DNA from: Amycolatopsis coloradensis
Lineage (GTDB): Bacteria; Actinomycetota; Actinomycetes; Mycobacteriales; Pseudonocardiaceae
DNA length: 64,000 nt
Direction: 5' to 3'
NCBI RefSeq assembly: GCF_001953865.1
Contig: NZ_MQUQ01000008.1
Span: 120,738 to 184,737 of the forward strand
Shown here: one piece after another, positions 27,861 through 36,426 of the stretch
Numbering within the stretch: the first letter of the stretch is position 1
Layout: the number at the start of each line of letters is the position of its first letter
Translations under genes and position numbers: made by a program
The notes under the pieces: generated by a model
Database searches by the model: none
Told to the model about the DNA's origin: nothing
What the model saw: only the letters and a program-made list of their open reading frames with translations

Positions 27861-28573
27861 CAGTGCACTCCCTCGGGTTCGCGTTCGGCGGGTTCCTTCG
27901 CGGCCACTCCGGCCAGCACGCCGACCAGCGCGAGCAGCACCGGCAGCCCGGCGGGCAGGAACGGTGTCGTGGCCAGTGCGACGGCCACCCCGACGAACAC
28001 CGGCAGCCGGGTGGCGCGGTCGCGCAGCGACGGCAGGACCAGCGCGAGCAGGACCGCGGGGAAGGCCGCGTCGAGCCCGAAGGCGTCCGTGTCGCTGATC
28101 GCCGTCCCTGCGAACGCCCCGGCGAGGACGCCGACGTTCCAGCACACGAACAGCCCGATCCCGCACACCCAGTAGGCCGCGCGACGGCGGGCCTCGTCGC
28201 GCTGGGCCAGCGCGAACGCGACCGATTCGTCGATCATGAGGTGACTGCCGACCACTCGCGACGACCAGCGCTTCCCCAGGACGTCGCCGATCGCGAAGCC
28301 GAACGGCAGATGCCGCGCGTTGGCCAGCAGACCGGCCGCGACGGCCGCGACCGGGCTGCCGCCGGCGGCGATGATGCCGACGAACATGAACTGCGAGGCA
28401 CCGGCGAAGACCAGTACGGAGAGCAGCATCGGCGCCCAGATCGGGAAGCCGGAGCCCACGGCGATCGCGCCGTAGGAGATGCCGACAATGGTGTCGGCGA
28501 GGCAGACCAGTCCGATGTCACGGAGAAGATCGCGCCCCAGGACACGGGTGGTTGTTCGCCATATCGAACGCAT
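27860..28573 (-). CDS. AzlC family ABC-independent amino-acid exporter
   Basis: 237 residues from the ATG at 28573 (a TTG four codons upstream is possible). AzlC signatures: GISYGAIAVGSGFPIWAPML, then LVFAGASQFMFVGIIAAGG, then ANARHLPFGFAIGDVLG, then HLMIDESVAFALAQ. About six membrane segments. With AzlD it is predicted to export branched-chain amino acids. It diverges from an XRE-cupin regulator whose promoter region carries repeated GAACG-containing motifs, so the export pair is probably under its control. Confidence 0.88.
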   Translation of the reverse strand: MRSIWRTTTRVLGRDLLRDIGLVCLADTIVGISYGAIAVGSGFPIWAPMLLSVLVFAGASQFMFVGIIAAGGSPVAAVAAGLLANARHLPFGFAIGDVLGKRWSSRVVGSHLMIDESVAFALAQRDEARRRAAYWVCGIGLFVCWNVGVLAGAFAGTAISDTDAFGLDAAFPAVLLALVLPSLRDRATRLPVFVGVAVALATTPFLPAGLPVLLALVGVLAGVAAKEPAEREPEGVH

Positions 28574-28641
28574 AGCGTCATACAATGAACGAACGCCCCG
28601 TGTTCGTCAAGGCGAACGCAACGACCGATGGAGCGAACGCA
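28565..28641. promoter_or_regulatory. Putative operator array between azlC and the XRE-cupin gene
   Basis: CGAACGCA occurs at 28565-28572, 28613-28620 and 28634-28641, with a further GAACGAACGC at 28587-28596, within 77 bp. CATACAAT-like AT-rich sequence lies at 28580-28586. The repeats overlap both start codons. They are candidate binding sites for the adjacent regulator. Confidence 0.45.
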
Positions 28642-29207
28642 TGTCTCCGACCGCGTCCGACGGCGCCCCACTGGACGTCATCGCCACGTCCCTGCGCCGG
28701 GAGCGCGCCCGCACCGGGCTGTCCCTCACCGAGGTCGCCAAACGCGCCGGCATCGCGAAATCCACGCTCTCCCAGCTGGAGTCCGGGGCCGGGAACCCGA
28801 GCGTCGAGACGATCTGGGCGCTGTGTGTCGCGCTCGACGTCCCGTTCTCCCGGGTGGTCGAGCCCGAACGCCCCCGCGTGCAGGTCATCCGCTCGGGCAG
28901 CGGGCCGACGGTGTTCGCCGAACACGCCGACTACGCGTGCACGCTGCTCAGTTCCTGCCCGCCCGGCGCCCGGCGCGACGTGTACCTGATTCGCGCCGAG
29001 CCCGGCAAGCCCCGGCTCTCGGATCCGCATATGAGCGGCATCGTCGAGCACATGGTCCTCAGCGCCGGGCGGGCCAGGGTCGGGCCGCAGGACGACCCGG
29101 TCGAACTGCTGCCCGGCGACTACATCTGCTACCCCGGCGACATCCCGCACATCTTCGAGGCACTGGAACCGGGCACGTACGGCGTGGAGATCGCGGAATA
29201 CACCTGA
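28641..29207 (+). CDS. XRE-family regulator with C-terminal cupin domain
   Basis: 188 residues from the ATG at 28641. Residues ~10-70 are an HTH (LRRERARTGLSLTEVAKRAG, then KSTLSQLESGAGNPSVETIWALC). Residues ~100-188 form a single cupin barrel (VEHMVLSAGRARVG, then LLPGDYICYPGDIPHIFEAL). Members of this family usually repress a divergent gene and sense a small ligand in the cupin. The divergent azlCD pair is the likely target. The stop abuts the end of the APC permease gene with no spacer. Confidence 0.88.
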   Translation: MSPTASDGAPLDVIATSLRRERARTGLSLTEVAKRAGIAKSTLSQLESGAGNPSVETIWALCVALDVPFSRVVEPERPRVQVIRSGSGPTVFAEHADYACTLLSSCPPGARRDVYLIRAEPGKPRLSDPHMSGIVEHMVLSAGRARVGPQDDPVELLPGDYICYPGDIPHIFEALEPGTYGVEIAEYT

Positions 29208-30599
29208 TCAGGCGCGCTCCTCGGCCTTCTCGTCGGTGACCTTCTCCTCGGTGACGTCGGCGAGCTTCCAGCCACCCTTTCGCCGCAGCACCAGGACGTA
29301 GTACGCGATCGACAGCAGGGCGACGCAGGCCGTGACGATCAGGCTCGGCCGTCCCACCGCCGGATCGAGCAGGTTCTGGTAGACGACGAACACCAGCACG
29401 GCGAGCGCCAGCACCGGCGCGACCGGGAACCAGGGCATCCGGTACTCGGCGTGCGCGGTGGCGCCGGTGCGGCGGCCGACGATCGCTCCGAGACACAATG
29501 CCGCGTAGACCGCCACGATCGACGTGCTCGTGACCACCAACAGCAGTTTCGGGTCGACGAAGCAAAGCAGCGCGGCCACCAGGCCGGTGCCGACGGTGGC
29601 CACCCACGGCGTCCCGAACTTCGGGTGCACCGCGGACAGCGCCCGGTTGACCGGCGACGGCCACGCCCGGTCGCGGCCGCTGCTGAACAGCATCCGCGAG
29701 CTGATCAGCACGATCGCCAGTACCGCGTTGACGATCGCGAGCGCGACCGCCAGGCCGAGCACGGTGTCGAGCGTTCCGCCGCCACGCGAGTCGATGAAAT
29801 AGGACAACATGTTCTCCGAGGCGAACAACGCGTTCAGATCGGGCGCGCCGAGCAGGACCGCGGTCACCGGGATCAGTTCGGCGAGCACCGTGATGCCGAG
29901 CGCGAACAGGATCGCGCGGGCGATCCCGCGGGAGGCGTCCTGCGTCTCCTCGCCGAAGTACACCGCCGAGCCGTAGCCGTTGTAAGCGAAGATCGCGACC
30001 GAGGTGGCGATCGCGATGGCGCCGACCGTCGCCGGGCTCCCGTCGGAGGCGACCGGATGCGCGAGCAGTTCGCTGAACGACCGCGCCGGGTTGAACAGCC
30101 CCAGTGCGCTGACCACGATCAGCGCGAGGATCTCGATGGCGAGGAAGATCCCGGTCACCCAGGCGTTGAGCTTGATGTCGAACACCCCCACCACGGCCGC
30201 GACCACGCAGGTCACGGCGGCGATCACCGGGCCGGGCACGCCGGGCATGAGCACACCGAGATAGGTGCCGACGCCGAGCGCGATCACCGCCACGATGAGC
30301 ACCTGCGTGATGATCATCAGACCCAGTACGGCGAACCCCGGCAACCTCCCGAGCGTGCGGGTGACGATCGCGTATTCCCCGCCTGCCAGCGGGAAGGCCG
30401 ACGCGAGTTCGGCGTAGACGAAGGCCATGAACACGCCCACGACCGCGGCGGCCACGAAGCTGTAGAAGGCGCCCGTCCCGGCGCCGGAGATCACTCCCGG
30501 CGCGATGATGAAGACCGACGAGGCGGGACTGATCGCGGAAAGCGTGATGAGCAGCGTGCCGAGGGTGCGCAGACCGCGGCGTAAGGCGGGAGTGGACAC
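29208..30599 (-). CDS. APC superfamily amino-acid/amine permease
   Basis: 463 residues from the GTG at 30599, preceded by AGGAGG; the open frame to 30845 is not part of the protein. Twelve predicted membrane segments, with the family start LRTLGTLLITLSAISPASSVFIIAPG, the helix-1/2 region FVYAELASAFPLAGGEYAIV, and VAIFAYNGYGSAVYFGEE in the middle. It would bring amino acids, amines or short peptides across the cytoplasmic membrane. It diverges from a TetR gene followed by a P1 peptidase, which suggests a coordinated uptake and hydrolysis function. Confidence 0.88.
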   Translation of the reverse strand: MSTPALRRGLRTLGTLLITLSAISPASSVFIIAPGVISGAGTGAFYSFVAAAVVGVFMAFVYAELASAFPLAGGEYAIVTRTLGRLPGFAVLGLMIITQVLIVAVIALGVGTYLGVLMPGVPGPVIAAVTCVVAAVVGVFDIKLNAWVTGIFLAIEILALIVVSALGLFNPARSFSELLAHPVASDGSPATVGAIAIATSVAIFAYNGYGSAVYFGEETQDASRGIARAILFALGITVLAELIPVTAVLLGAPDLNALFASENMLSYFIDSRGGGTLDTVLGLAVALAIVNAVLAIVLISSRMLFSSGRDRAWPSPVNRALSAVHPKFGTPWVATVGTGLVAALLCFVDPKLLLVVTSTSIVAVYAALCLGAIVGRRTGATAHAEYRMPWFPVAPVLALAVLVFVVYQNLLDPAVGRPSLIVTACVALLSIAYYVLVLRRKGGWKLADVTEEKVTDEKAEERA

Positions 30600-30683
30600 G
30601 GCCGACCTCCTGGAAGGTGGGTTCTTTGAGTCTCCTTCGAAAAACTGTTGAGCACGCATCAAAGGCTCTTCACCGTGTGACGT

Positions 30684-30709
30684 CAAGACCTGATCCGGAT
30701 CCGGTCTTG
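30684..30709. promoter_or_regulatory. 26-bp palindrome between permease and TetR genes
   Basis: CAAGACCTGATCC (30684-30696) faces GGATCCGGTCTTG (30697-30709), with one mismatch per arm. Its place in a divergent promoter and its size fit a TetR operator. A T6 run follows at 30711-30716, so it could alternatively fold as a terminator in the plus direction, which makes less sense here. Confidence 0.55.
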
Positions 30710-30741
30710 CGTTTTTTGAAGAAGGTTCGAAGAATGGGCGG

Positions 30742-31353
30742 ATGGCGAGACCGAGCAAGGCACCGGAGCGACGGGCCGAACTGATCGAGGTGGCCGGACG
30801 CGCCGTCCTCGAACGCGGCGTGCTGAACCTGCGGCTGCGGGACATCGCCGAGGGCGCGGGGTTGTCGTCGGGTTCGGTCCTGTACTACTTCCCCACCCTC
30901 GCCGACCTGCTCCAGGAGGTGCAGCGCGAGGCGGTGGCGCGCTTCTGTTCGGCGAGGGAACGGGCCGCGAACGCGAAGACCGCCCCTGGCGAACGGTTGC
31001 TCTCGATGATCCGCAGCGGCCTGCCCACCGGCCCCGGCGACGAACTCTGCGTGCTGCTCTACGAACTCGGCACGATCGCCCGCCGCGATCCCGTGTACGC
31101 CGCCCGGCACATCACGCTCTACGAACAGCAGGTGCGGATCTACACCGGCATTCTCGAAGCCGGCGCCGCCACCGGCGAGTTCGTGCTGACCACGGACGCG
31201 GTGTCGATCGCGCGGAACCTCGTCGCGCTGGAAGACGGCTACGGCCTGCACCTCACCCAAGCCGTGCCGACGCTGGAGACCGCGACCGCCGAAGCGATGT
31301 TGCTGTCCTACGCCCGCACCGCCACCACGAATCCCCTGGAGGAACGTTCATGA
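30742..31353 (+). CDS. TetR family transcriptional regulator
   Basis: 203 residues. The N-terminal HTH is typical: RAELIEVAGRAVLERGVLNL, then LRDIAEGAGLSSGSVLYYFPTLADLLQEV. The C-terminal domain is the ligand and dimer module with no family-specific signature visible. ATGA overlap with the next gene makes a two-gene operon with the P1 peptidase. A 26-bp palindrome upstream is the likely binding site, shared with the APC permease promoter. Confidence 0.9.
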   Translation: MARPSKAPERRAELIEVAGRAVLERGVLNLRLRDIAEGAGLSSGSVLYYFPTLADLLQEVQREAVARFCSARERAANAKTAPGERLLSMIRSGLPTGPGDELCVLLYELGTIARRDPVYAARHITLYEQQVRIYTGILEAGAATGEFVLTTDAVSIARNLVALEDGYGLHLTQAVPTLETATAEAMLLSYARTATTNPLEERS

Positions 31354-32414
31354 CCCGCGCCCGCGATCTGGGTGTCCCCCTGCCCGGCCGGACCGGCGAG
31401 CACAACGCGCTCACCGACGTCCCCGGTGTGGAGATCGGCTTCACGACACTCGTCGAAGGCCAGTCCGTGCGCACCGGCGTCACCGCCGTGCTGCCGCGCG
31501 GACGGGAGGATTTCGCCGTGCCTTGCGCGGCCGGGACCTACGCGCTCAACGGCAACGGCGAGATGACCGGCACCGCTTGGCTGGCCGAGACGGGTTCACT
31601 GACGCTGCCGGTGCTGATCACCTCCACCCACGCTGTCGGCGCCTGTCACCGAGGCGTGATCGACTGGGTGGTGCGCGAACGGCCCGACGTGGCGGCCGAA
31701 TGGCTGCTGCCGGTGGTCGCCGAAACCTGGGACGGCTACCTGAACGACAGCACCGCGCCGACCATCCACACTGGACACGCCATCGACGCGATCGACGCCG
31801 CGCGGACCGGCCCGGTCGGCGAGGGCTCCGTCGGCGGCGGTACCGGGATGACCTGTTACGGCTTCAAGGGCGGCACCGGCACGGCCTCCCGACTGGTGCC
31901 CTACGGGGACGACGAGTACACCGTGGGCGTTTTGGTACAGGCCAACTTCGGCTCACGCCGCGAACTCACCGTCGCCGGTGAACCGGTCGGAATCGAGCTG
32001 AGCGCGGACAACCCGATGGAAGAGCAGTGGGCGGCGCCGTCGGGCGCGGGGTCGGTGATCGTGATCGTGGGCACCGACGCTCCCCTGTTGCCGGGCCAAT
32101 GCACCTCGCTCGCGCGCCGGGTTCCGCTCGGCCTCGCCCGCACCGGCACCGCGGGCTCGCACTTCTCCGGCGACCTCTTTCTCGCGTTCAGCACGGCGAA
32201 CCCTGGCTCGCTCACCAGCCGCTTCCCCCGGACCGAGGAAGCCGAGTACGAGAACCTCCGGTTCATTCCGTGGGGCAGGCTCGACCCGTTCTTCGAAGCC
32301 GTGGTGCAGGCGACCGAAGAAGCCGTGCTCAACGCGCTCGTCGCGAACGAGGAGATGACCGGCCACCGAGGTCACCGGGTCCCCGCGCTGCCGACAGCAC
32401 GCTGGCGCGACTGA
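31350..32414 (+). CDS. P1 (S58, DmpA) family peptidase
   Basis: 354 residues, start overlapping the TetR stop. Family S58 enzymes are self-cleaving aminopeptidases or beta-aminopeptidases. Signatures are HNALTDVPGVEIGFTTL, YALNGNGEMTGTAWLAE, THAVGACHRGV, and GGGTGMTCYGFKGGTGTASR around 155-180. At ~235-245 the run SGAGSVIVIVGTDAPLLPGQ fits the Gly-Ser cleavage region that produces the N-terminal nucleophile. A role in D-amino acid, beta-peptide or dipeptide hydrolysis with the neighbouring permease is inference. Confidence 0.88.
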   Translation: MTRARDLGVPLPGRTGEHNALTDVPGVEIGFTTLVEGQSVRTGVTAVLPRGREDFAVPCAAGTYALNGNGEMTGTAWLAETGSLTLPVLITSTHAVGACHRGVIDWVVRERPDVAAEWLLPVVAETWDGYLNDSTAPTIHTGHAIDAIDAARTGPVGEGSVGGGTGMTCYGFKGGTGTASRLVPYGDDEYTVGVLVQANFGSRRELTVAGEPVGIELSADNPMEEQWAAPSGAGSVIVIVGTDAPLLPGQCTSLARRVPLGLARTGTAGSHFSGDLFLAFSTANPGSLTSRFPRTEEAEYENLRFIPWGRLDPFFEAVVQATEEAVLNALVANEEMTGHRGHRVPALPTARWRD

Positions 32415-32598
32415 GCGGGCCCTGCTCACGGGAGCCGATTCCGGAGAATGCGCGACGATTCCCGATGCCGCGGCAGAAGCGATCCACCGCTACATTCGCC
32501 GACTGTTTCCGGGCGGGTTCGGACAACGACGAACTCCGCCATTCCGTCGTGGGCTCGGCCGTCGAATTCGGGGTGGTTGCCTGGGCTAGGCTCTGCGC

Positions 32599-33450
32599 AT
32601 GGTGACGGAAAAAGACCTGGCACTGAATGACGGCCGCACGTTGCACGTCTACGACACCGGCCCAGGCGACACCGAAACGCGACTTCTCGTGTTCTGGCAC
32701 CACGGCACCCCGAACGTCGGCGCGCCACCCGAGCCGCTGCTCGCCGCCGCGGCCGAACGAGGCGTGCGGTGGGTTTCGCACGATCGTCCCGGCTACGGCG
32801 GATCGACGCCCCACCCCGGCCGGGCCATCTCGTCGGTGGCAGCCGACGTGGCCGCGATCGCCGACGCGCTGGGCGTCGAGAAGTTCGCGGTGATGGGGCA
32901 CTCCGGCGGCGGCTCGCACGCGCTGGCGTGCGCCGCGCTGCTGCCCGAGCGCGTACTGGGCGCGGTCTGCGTTTCCGGGCTGGCCCCGGCGGGAGTCGAG
33001 GGACTCGACTGGTTCGCGGGAATGAGCGCCTCCGGCGAGAGAAGGCTTCGCGCCGCTTCGGCGGGGAGGGCGCAGCTGGAAAACTTCCTCTCCGACAGTG
33101 AGTTCGACCCGGACGACTTCACGCCCGCTGACCACGACCTGCTTTCGGGCGAATGGTCTTGGCTGGGTGAAGTCGCGGAGAAGGCCATCCAGGGTGACCC
33201 TGGCGGCATGATGGACGACGAGCTGGCCTATGTCGCGGAGTGGGGTTGCGACCTCGGTCAGGTGCGTCCGCCGGTACTGCTGATCCACGGCGGCCAAGAC
33301 CGGATCGCACCCAGTGCGCACGCCGAATGGCTGGCGAACCGGTGCGATTCGGCGAAGCTGTGGCTGCGGCCGGACGAAGGGCACATTTCGGTCCTCGGCT
33401 CCGCGGTCGAGGCGCTCGACTGGCTTTTGCAGGACACCGCCCGGAAATGA
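32599..33450 (+). CDS. Alpha/beta hydrolase
   Basis: 283 residues from the ATG at 32599. Oxyanion region LLVFWHHGTPNVGAPP, then VSHDRPGYGGSTP, nucleophile elbow VMGHSGGGSHALA (Ser near 106), Asp in GGQDRIAPSAHAEW and His in DEGHISVLGSAVEAL. All three catalytic residues are in place. Substrate unknown. It stands alone between the P1 peptidase and the enediyne-locus regulator and probably belongs outside the cluster. Confidence 0.88.
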   Translation: MVTEKDLALNDGRTLHVYDTGPGDTETRLLVFWHHGTPNVGAPPEPLLAAAAERGVRWVSHDRPGYGGSTPHPGRAISSVAADVAAIADALGVEKFAVMGHSGGGSHALACAALLPERVLGAVCVSGLAPAGVEGLDWFAGMSASGERRLRAASAGRAQLENFLSDSEFDPDDFTPADHDLLSGEWSWLGEVAEKAIQGDPGGMMDDELAYVAEWGCDLGQVRPPVLLIHGGQDRIAPSAHAEWLANRCDSAKLWLRPDEGHISVLGSAVEALDWLLQDTARK

Positions 33451-33856
33451 CGCCGCGGGCCACCCGGGTGCGATGGGGATCGAATCCCGTCGCGCCCGGC
33501 GGGGGCGCGAACGCATCAGGCACTCGTGCGCGCCACGTCTTCCCACGTGCCCTTATCGGCCTCGGTGCTGGGAGTATCACCCGATCGAAGTCACTTTGGG
33601 TCACATCCCCCCTGGTCCCGCACCTCCTCAAGACCTCCCTTATTTTGGCCACGTAAGACCCTTGACGCTAAAGGGCTCACTCTGCGAATTGCACCATGGG
33701 CCGTTGTGGTGAACAAGTCCGCGATCACTAGTGCGAGGTTCGGTCGCCATGATAAGAAGATCTCTTCCTTTGACGACCCCTGAATCGCTTGGTACTGTTT
33801 TAAAGTGACATTGAAGGGATTACGAGTTCGGTTGTCACAAGGGGACTGGGGAAAGT
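33451..33856. promoter_or_regulatory. 406-bp region ahead of the AraC regulator
   Basis: No gene. The GC drops markedly from about 33640 onward, with A+T-rich stretches such as GGTACTGTTTTAAAGTGACA at 33790-33810, suitable for a promoter of the AraC gene. A T-arm-like run GGGGATCGAATCCCG at 33475-33490 has no surrounding tRNA. This drop in GC marks the left boundary of the enediyne locus. Confidence 0.5.
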
Positions 33857-34621
33857 ATGACTTCTTCCGAGCGTGCAGTTGATCGTGCAGTCGGATACAT
33901 GTTCGAGAATTTCAATGAAAAGGTGACAGTCGAAGATCTGGCCCGAGTCGCCATGTTCAGCAAGTTTTATTTCACAAGAATGTTTCAGCGAGTGACCGGA
34001 ATTTCCCCAGGGCGTTTCCTCACCGCCATCAGGCTGCAAGAGGCCAAACGGCTGCTGCTGACGACCTCCATCAACGTGATCGAAGTGAGCCATTTGGTCG
34101 GCTACTCCAGCGTCGGCACCTTCAGCACGACGTTCAGCAAGGCCGTCGGGGTCTCACCGACCGAGTACCGGAGCGGCGGCGGGGTCGCCCAGTTGCGCTG
34201 CCAGAGCAGGACCAGCAGGAACAGCCACAACCCGGGCGTGGTGCACGGGAAGGTCACCGCGGAGCACCCGGACGAACTCGGCGTGGTGTTCGTGGGCGTG
34301 TTCCCGGGCCGCATCCCCCAAGGACGCCCGATCAAGTGCACCGTGCTCGACAGGCCTGGCCACTTTCGCATCGACGACGTTCCGAACGGGGAATGGTACG
34401 TGCTGTCGCACTCGTTGTCCAAGGACCGCAATGAGGTTTTACGTGTCCCGGTCGATGACGACCTCGGGTTGTCGGTTGGCGCATATGGCCCCATAACGGT
34501 AGGCGCCGGCGTCTCCTGCGGGCCGGTGAATCTGACCCTCACACCCAAGCGAATGATCGACCCCCCGGTGGTACTCGCCCTGCTGGAAATCAGGTCGTCG
34601 ATACTCACCGAAGCCGGATAG
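33857..34621 (+). CDS. AraC-type regulator with beta-sandwich-like C-terminal domain
   Basis: 254 residues from the ATG at 33857. The DNA-binding double HTH is at the N-terminus (VGYMFENFNEKVTVEDLARV, then FSKFYFTRMFQRVTGISPGRFL, then VSHLVGYSSVGTFSTTFSKA), which is the reverse of usual AraC proteins. The C-terminal ~130 residues include VVHGKVTAEHPDELGVVFVG, GHFRIDDVPNGEWYVLSHSL and GPVNLTLTPKRMIDPP. The FxIxDVPxGxWYV pattern resembles carboxypeptidase-regulatory-like beta-sandwich domains, so a ligand-binding or partner role is plausible but unproven. It sits at the edge of the enediyne cluster facing the carboxylase gene and is the only regulator there, so it is the best candidate pathway regulator. 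Confidence 0.85.
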   Translation: MTSSERAVDRAVGYMFENFNEKVTVEDLARVAMFSKFYFTRMFQRVTGISPGRFLTAIRLQEAKRLLLTTSINVIEVSHLVGYSSVGTFSTTFSKAVGVSPTEYRSGGGVAQLRCQSRTSRNSHNPGVVHGKVTAEHPDELGVVFVGVFPGRIPQGRPIKCTVLDRPGHFRIDDVPNGEWYVLSHSLSKDRNEVLRVPVDDDLGLSVGAYGPITVGAGVSCGPVNLTLTPKRMIDPPVVLALLEIRSSILTEAG

Positions 34622-34654
34622 CTTTCCGGCTTCACTTTTTCGCGGCTTTCGGCA

Positions 34655-34702
34655 CGAAATACAAGGATTGCCCGGATTCGCTCCGGGCCCTCTTGTATTT
34701 CG
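34655..34702. terminator. Bidirectional hairpin between AraC and carboxylase genes
   Basis: CGAAATACAAGGA (34655-34667) pairs with TCTTGTATTTCG (34691-34702), and an inner GCCCGGA/TCCGGGC stem extends it. Located between convergent stops at 34621 and 34739. Confidence 0.6.
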
Positions 34703-34738
34703 ATACCGCGCATTGTGCCCACCGCGAGCGGGCCGGGC

Positions 34739-36280
34739 CTACAGCGGCATGTTTCCGTGTTTCCGCCGGAAAGGCTGCCTTCTCTTGTCCCGCAACATGG
34801 CCAGCCCCTTGGCGATCAGGGACCGGGTCTCCGCCGGGTCGATCACGTCGTCCACCAGGCCCCGCTCGGCCGCGTAGTACGGATGGATCAGCTGTTCGTT
34901 GTAGTGCGCCAGCAGCTCGGCACGCAGCTCCCGCTGGTCGTCGACGGTGGCGAGTTCGCGGCGGAACAGGATGTCCACCGCCCCCTCCGCGCCCATCACG
35001 GCGATCTCGTTGGTGGGCCAGGCCAGGGACAGATCGTTGCCCACTGAGCGGGAATCCATGACGATGTAGGCGCCGCCGTATGCCTTTCGCAGGATCACCT
35101 GGACGCGTGGCACGGTCGCCTCGCAGTAGGCGTAGAGCAGCTTCGCTCCGTGACGGATGATGCCCCCGCGTTCCTGTTCGCTGCCGGGCAGGAAGCCCGG
35201 TACGTCCACCAGGGTGACGAGAGGAATACCGAAGGCGTCACAGAAACGCACGAACCGTGCCGCCTTCTGTGCCGCGTCGGCGTCCAGCACTCCGGCGAGC
35301 ACGATCGGCTGGTTGCCGACGATCCCCACCACCTCACCGTCGACGCGGGCGAACGCGCACACGATGTTGGCCGCCCAGCCCTCGTGCAGTTCGAAGTACG
35401 CGCCGTCGTCGGTCACCTCCGCGATCACGTCACGGACGTCGTAGGGCTTGGCCGGATCCGCGGGCACGATCTCGGCCAGCCGGGGGCGCACGTCCGTGTC
35501 CGCGCCCGACGCGGCGGAGCGGGGTGGCAGCTCCATGTTGTTGGACGGCAGCAGCGAGACCAGGTGACGGACGTCTTCCAGGCAACCCGGTTCGTCGTCG
35601 TACACGAAGGTCGCCACCCCCGAGGACTCGCCGTGCACCCCGGCCCCGCCGAGTTCCTCGTGACTGACGTGCTCGCCGGTGACGGCCTTCACGACCGCGG
35701 GGCCGGTCAGGTACATCTTCGCGATGTCGCGGACCATGAAGGTGAAGTCGGCCAGCGCGGGCGAGTAGGTGGCGCCGCCCGCGCAGGGGCCGAGCACCAC
35801 GCTGATCTGCGGGATGATGCCCGAGGCGGCGACCTGGCGGCGGAAGATACCGCCGTAGCCGTGCAACGCCATCACCCCTTCCTGGATCCGCGCACCGCCG
35901 CTGTCGTTCAACCCGATCAACGGCGAACCGGTCTCCAGCGCCAGATCCATCACCTTGTGGATCTTCGCCGCGTGCGCTTCGCCCAGTGAGCCGCCGAAGA
36001 TGGAGAAGTCCTGGGCGTAGACGAACACCTGGCGGCCCTCGATCGTCCCGGATCCCACGACCACGCCGTCGGTCCGCGGCCGCTCACGGGGGCTCAACGG
36101 ACCTGTCGGCAGCTGCCGGCGATGCAGGCCGAGCTCGACGAACGATCCTTCGTCGAGCAGGAGGTCCAGTCGCTCCCGTGCGGTGCGCTTCCCGCTCGCG
36201 CGCTGTCGTTCCACGGCCGCGTGGCCGCCGGCGAGCGTGTTCCGGTGCAGGCTGTCCCGCCGTTCGCGCAGCTCGCGCAT
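34739..36280 (-). CDS. Acyl-CoA carboxylase carboxyltransferase (beta) subunit
   Basis: 513 residues from the ATG at 36280; a TTG at 36349, overlapping the stop of a 26-codon frame as TTGA, would give 536 and is equally plausible. It is a PccB/AccD5-like carboxyltransferase: ASGKRTARERLDLLLDEGSF, VVVGSGTIEGRQVFVYAQDF, IGLNDSGGARIQEGV, GPCAGGATYSPALADF and, in the second half, GFLPGSEQERGGIIRHGAKLLYAY. It moves carboxyl groups from carboxybiotin to acetyl- or propionyl-CoA. No biotin-carboxylase/carrier subunit is nearby, so it must borrow a genomic alpha chain. As last gene of the leftward pksE operon it probably boosts malonyl-CoA for the iterative PKS. Confidence 0.85.
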   Translation of the reverse strand: MRELRERRDSLHRNTLAGGHAAVERQRASGKRTARERLDLLLDEGSFVELGLHRRQLPTGPLSPRERPRTDGVVVGSGTIEGRQVFVYAQDFSIFGGSLGEAHAAKIHKVMDLALETGSPLIGLNDSGGARIQEGVMALHGYGGIFRRQVAASGIIPQISVVLGPCAGGATYSPALADFTFMVRDIAKMYLTGPAVVKAVTGEHVSHEELGGAGVHGESSGVATFVYDDEPGCLEDVRHLVSLLPSNNMELPPRSAASGADTDVRPRLAEIVPADPAKPYDVRDVIAEVTDDGAYFELHEGWAANIVCAFARVDGEVVGIVGNQPIVLAGVLDADAAQKAARFVRFCDAFGIPLVTLVDVPGFLPGSEQERGGIIRHGAKLLYAYCEATVPRVQVILRKAYGGAYIVMDSRSVGNDLSLAWPTNEIAVMGAEGAVDILFRRELATVDDQRELRAELLAHYNEQLIHPYYAAERGLVDDVIDPAETRSLIAKGLAMLRDKRRQPFRRKHGNMPL

Positions 36281-36345
36281 CGACACGAACGAGGCCACAC
36301 GCTCTTCGAACGGGATCCTCGGACTGGCTTCTCGCTCGAAGGTGC

Positions 36346-36426
36346 TCAAGACGCGATCACCGGCCACGGCGTTCTGTCCACTTTGGTCCCTTCCCGGGCG
36401 GTGCCCGGCGATCCGGTGGCCCGCAT
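36346..36426 (-). CDS. Possible 26-residue ORF between flavin reductase and carboxylase
   Basis: An ATG at 36426 shares its A with the flavin-reductase TGA. The frame MRATGSPGTAREGTKVDRTP ends at 36346, where its TGA overlaps a TTG that opens the carboxylase frame. Coupling on both sides suggests it may be translated, perhaps only as a relay for the carboxylase. The residues themselves match nothing I know. Confidence 0.25.
   Translation of the reverse strand: MRATGSPGTAREGTKVDRTPWPVIAS

Noticed and set aside
30684..30716. Palindrome plus T-run as an intrinsic terminator
   Set aside because: It lies in a divergent promoter upstream of both genes, so an operator fits better.
33470..33500. 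T-arm-like sequence GGGGATCGAATCCCG, possibly a tRNA
   Set aside because: I could find no matching acceptor stem, anticodon arm or CCA end on either strand.
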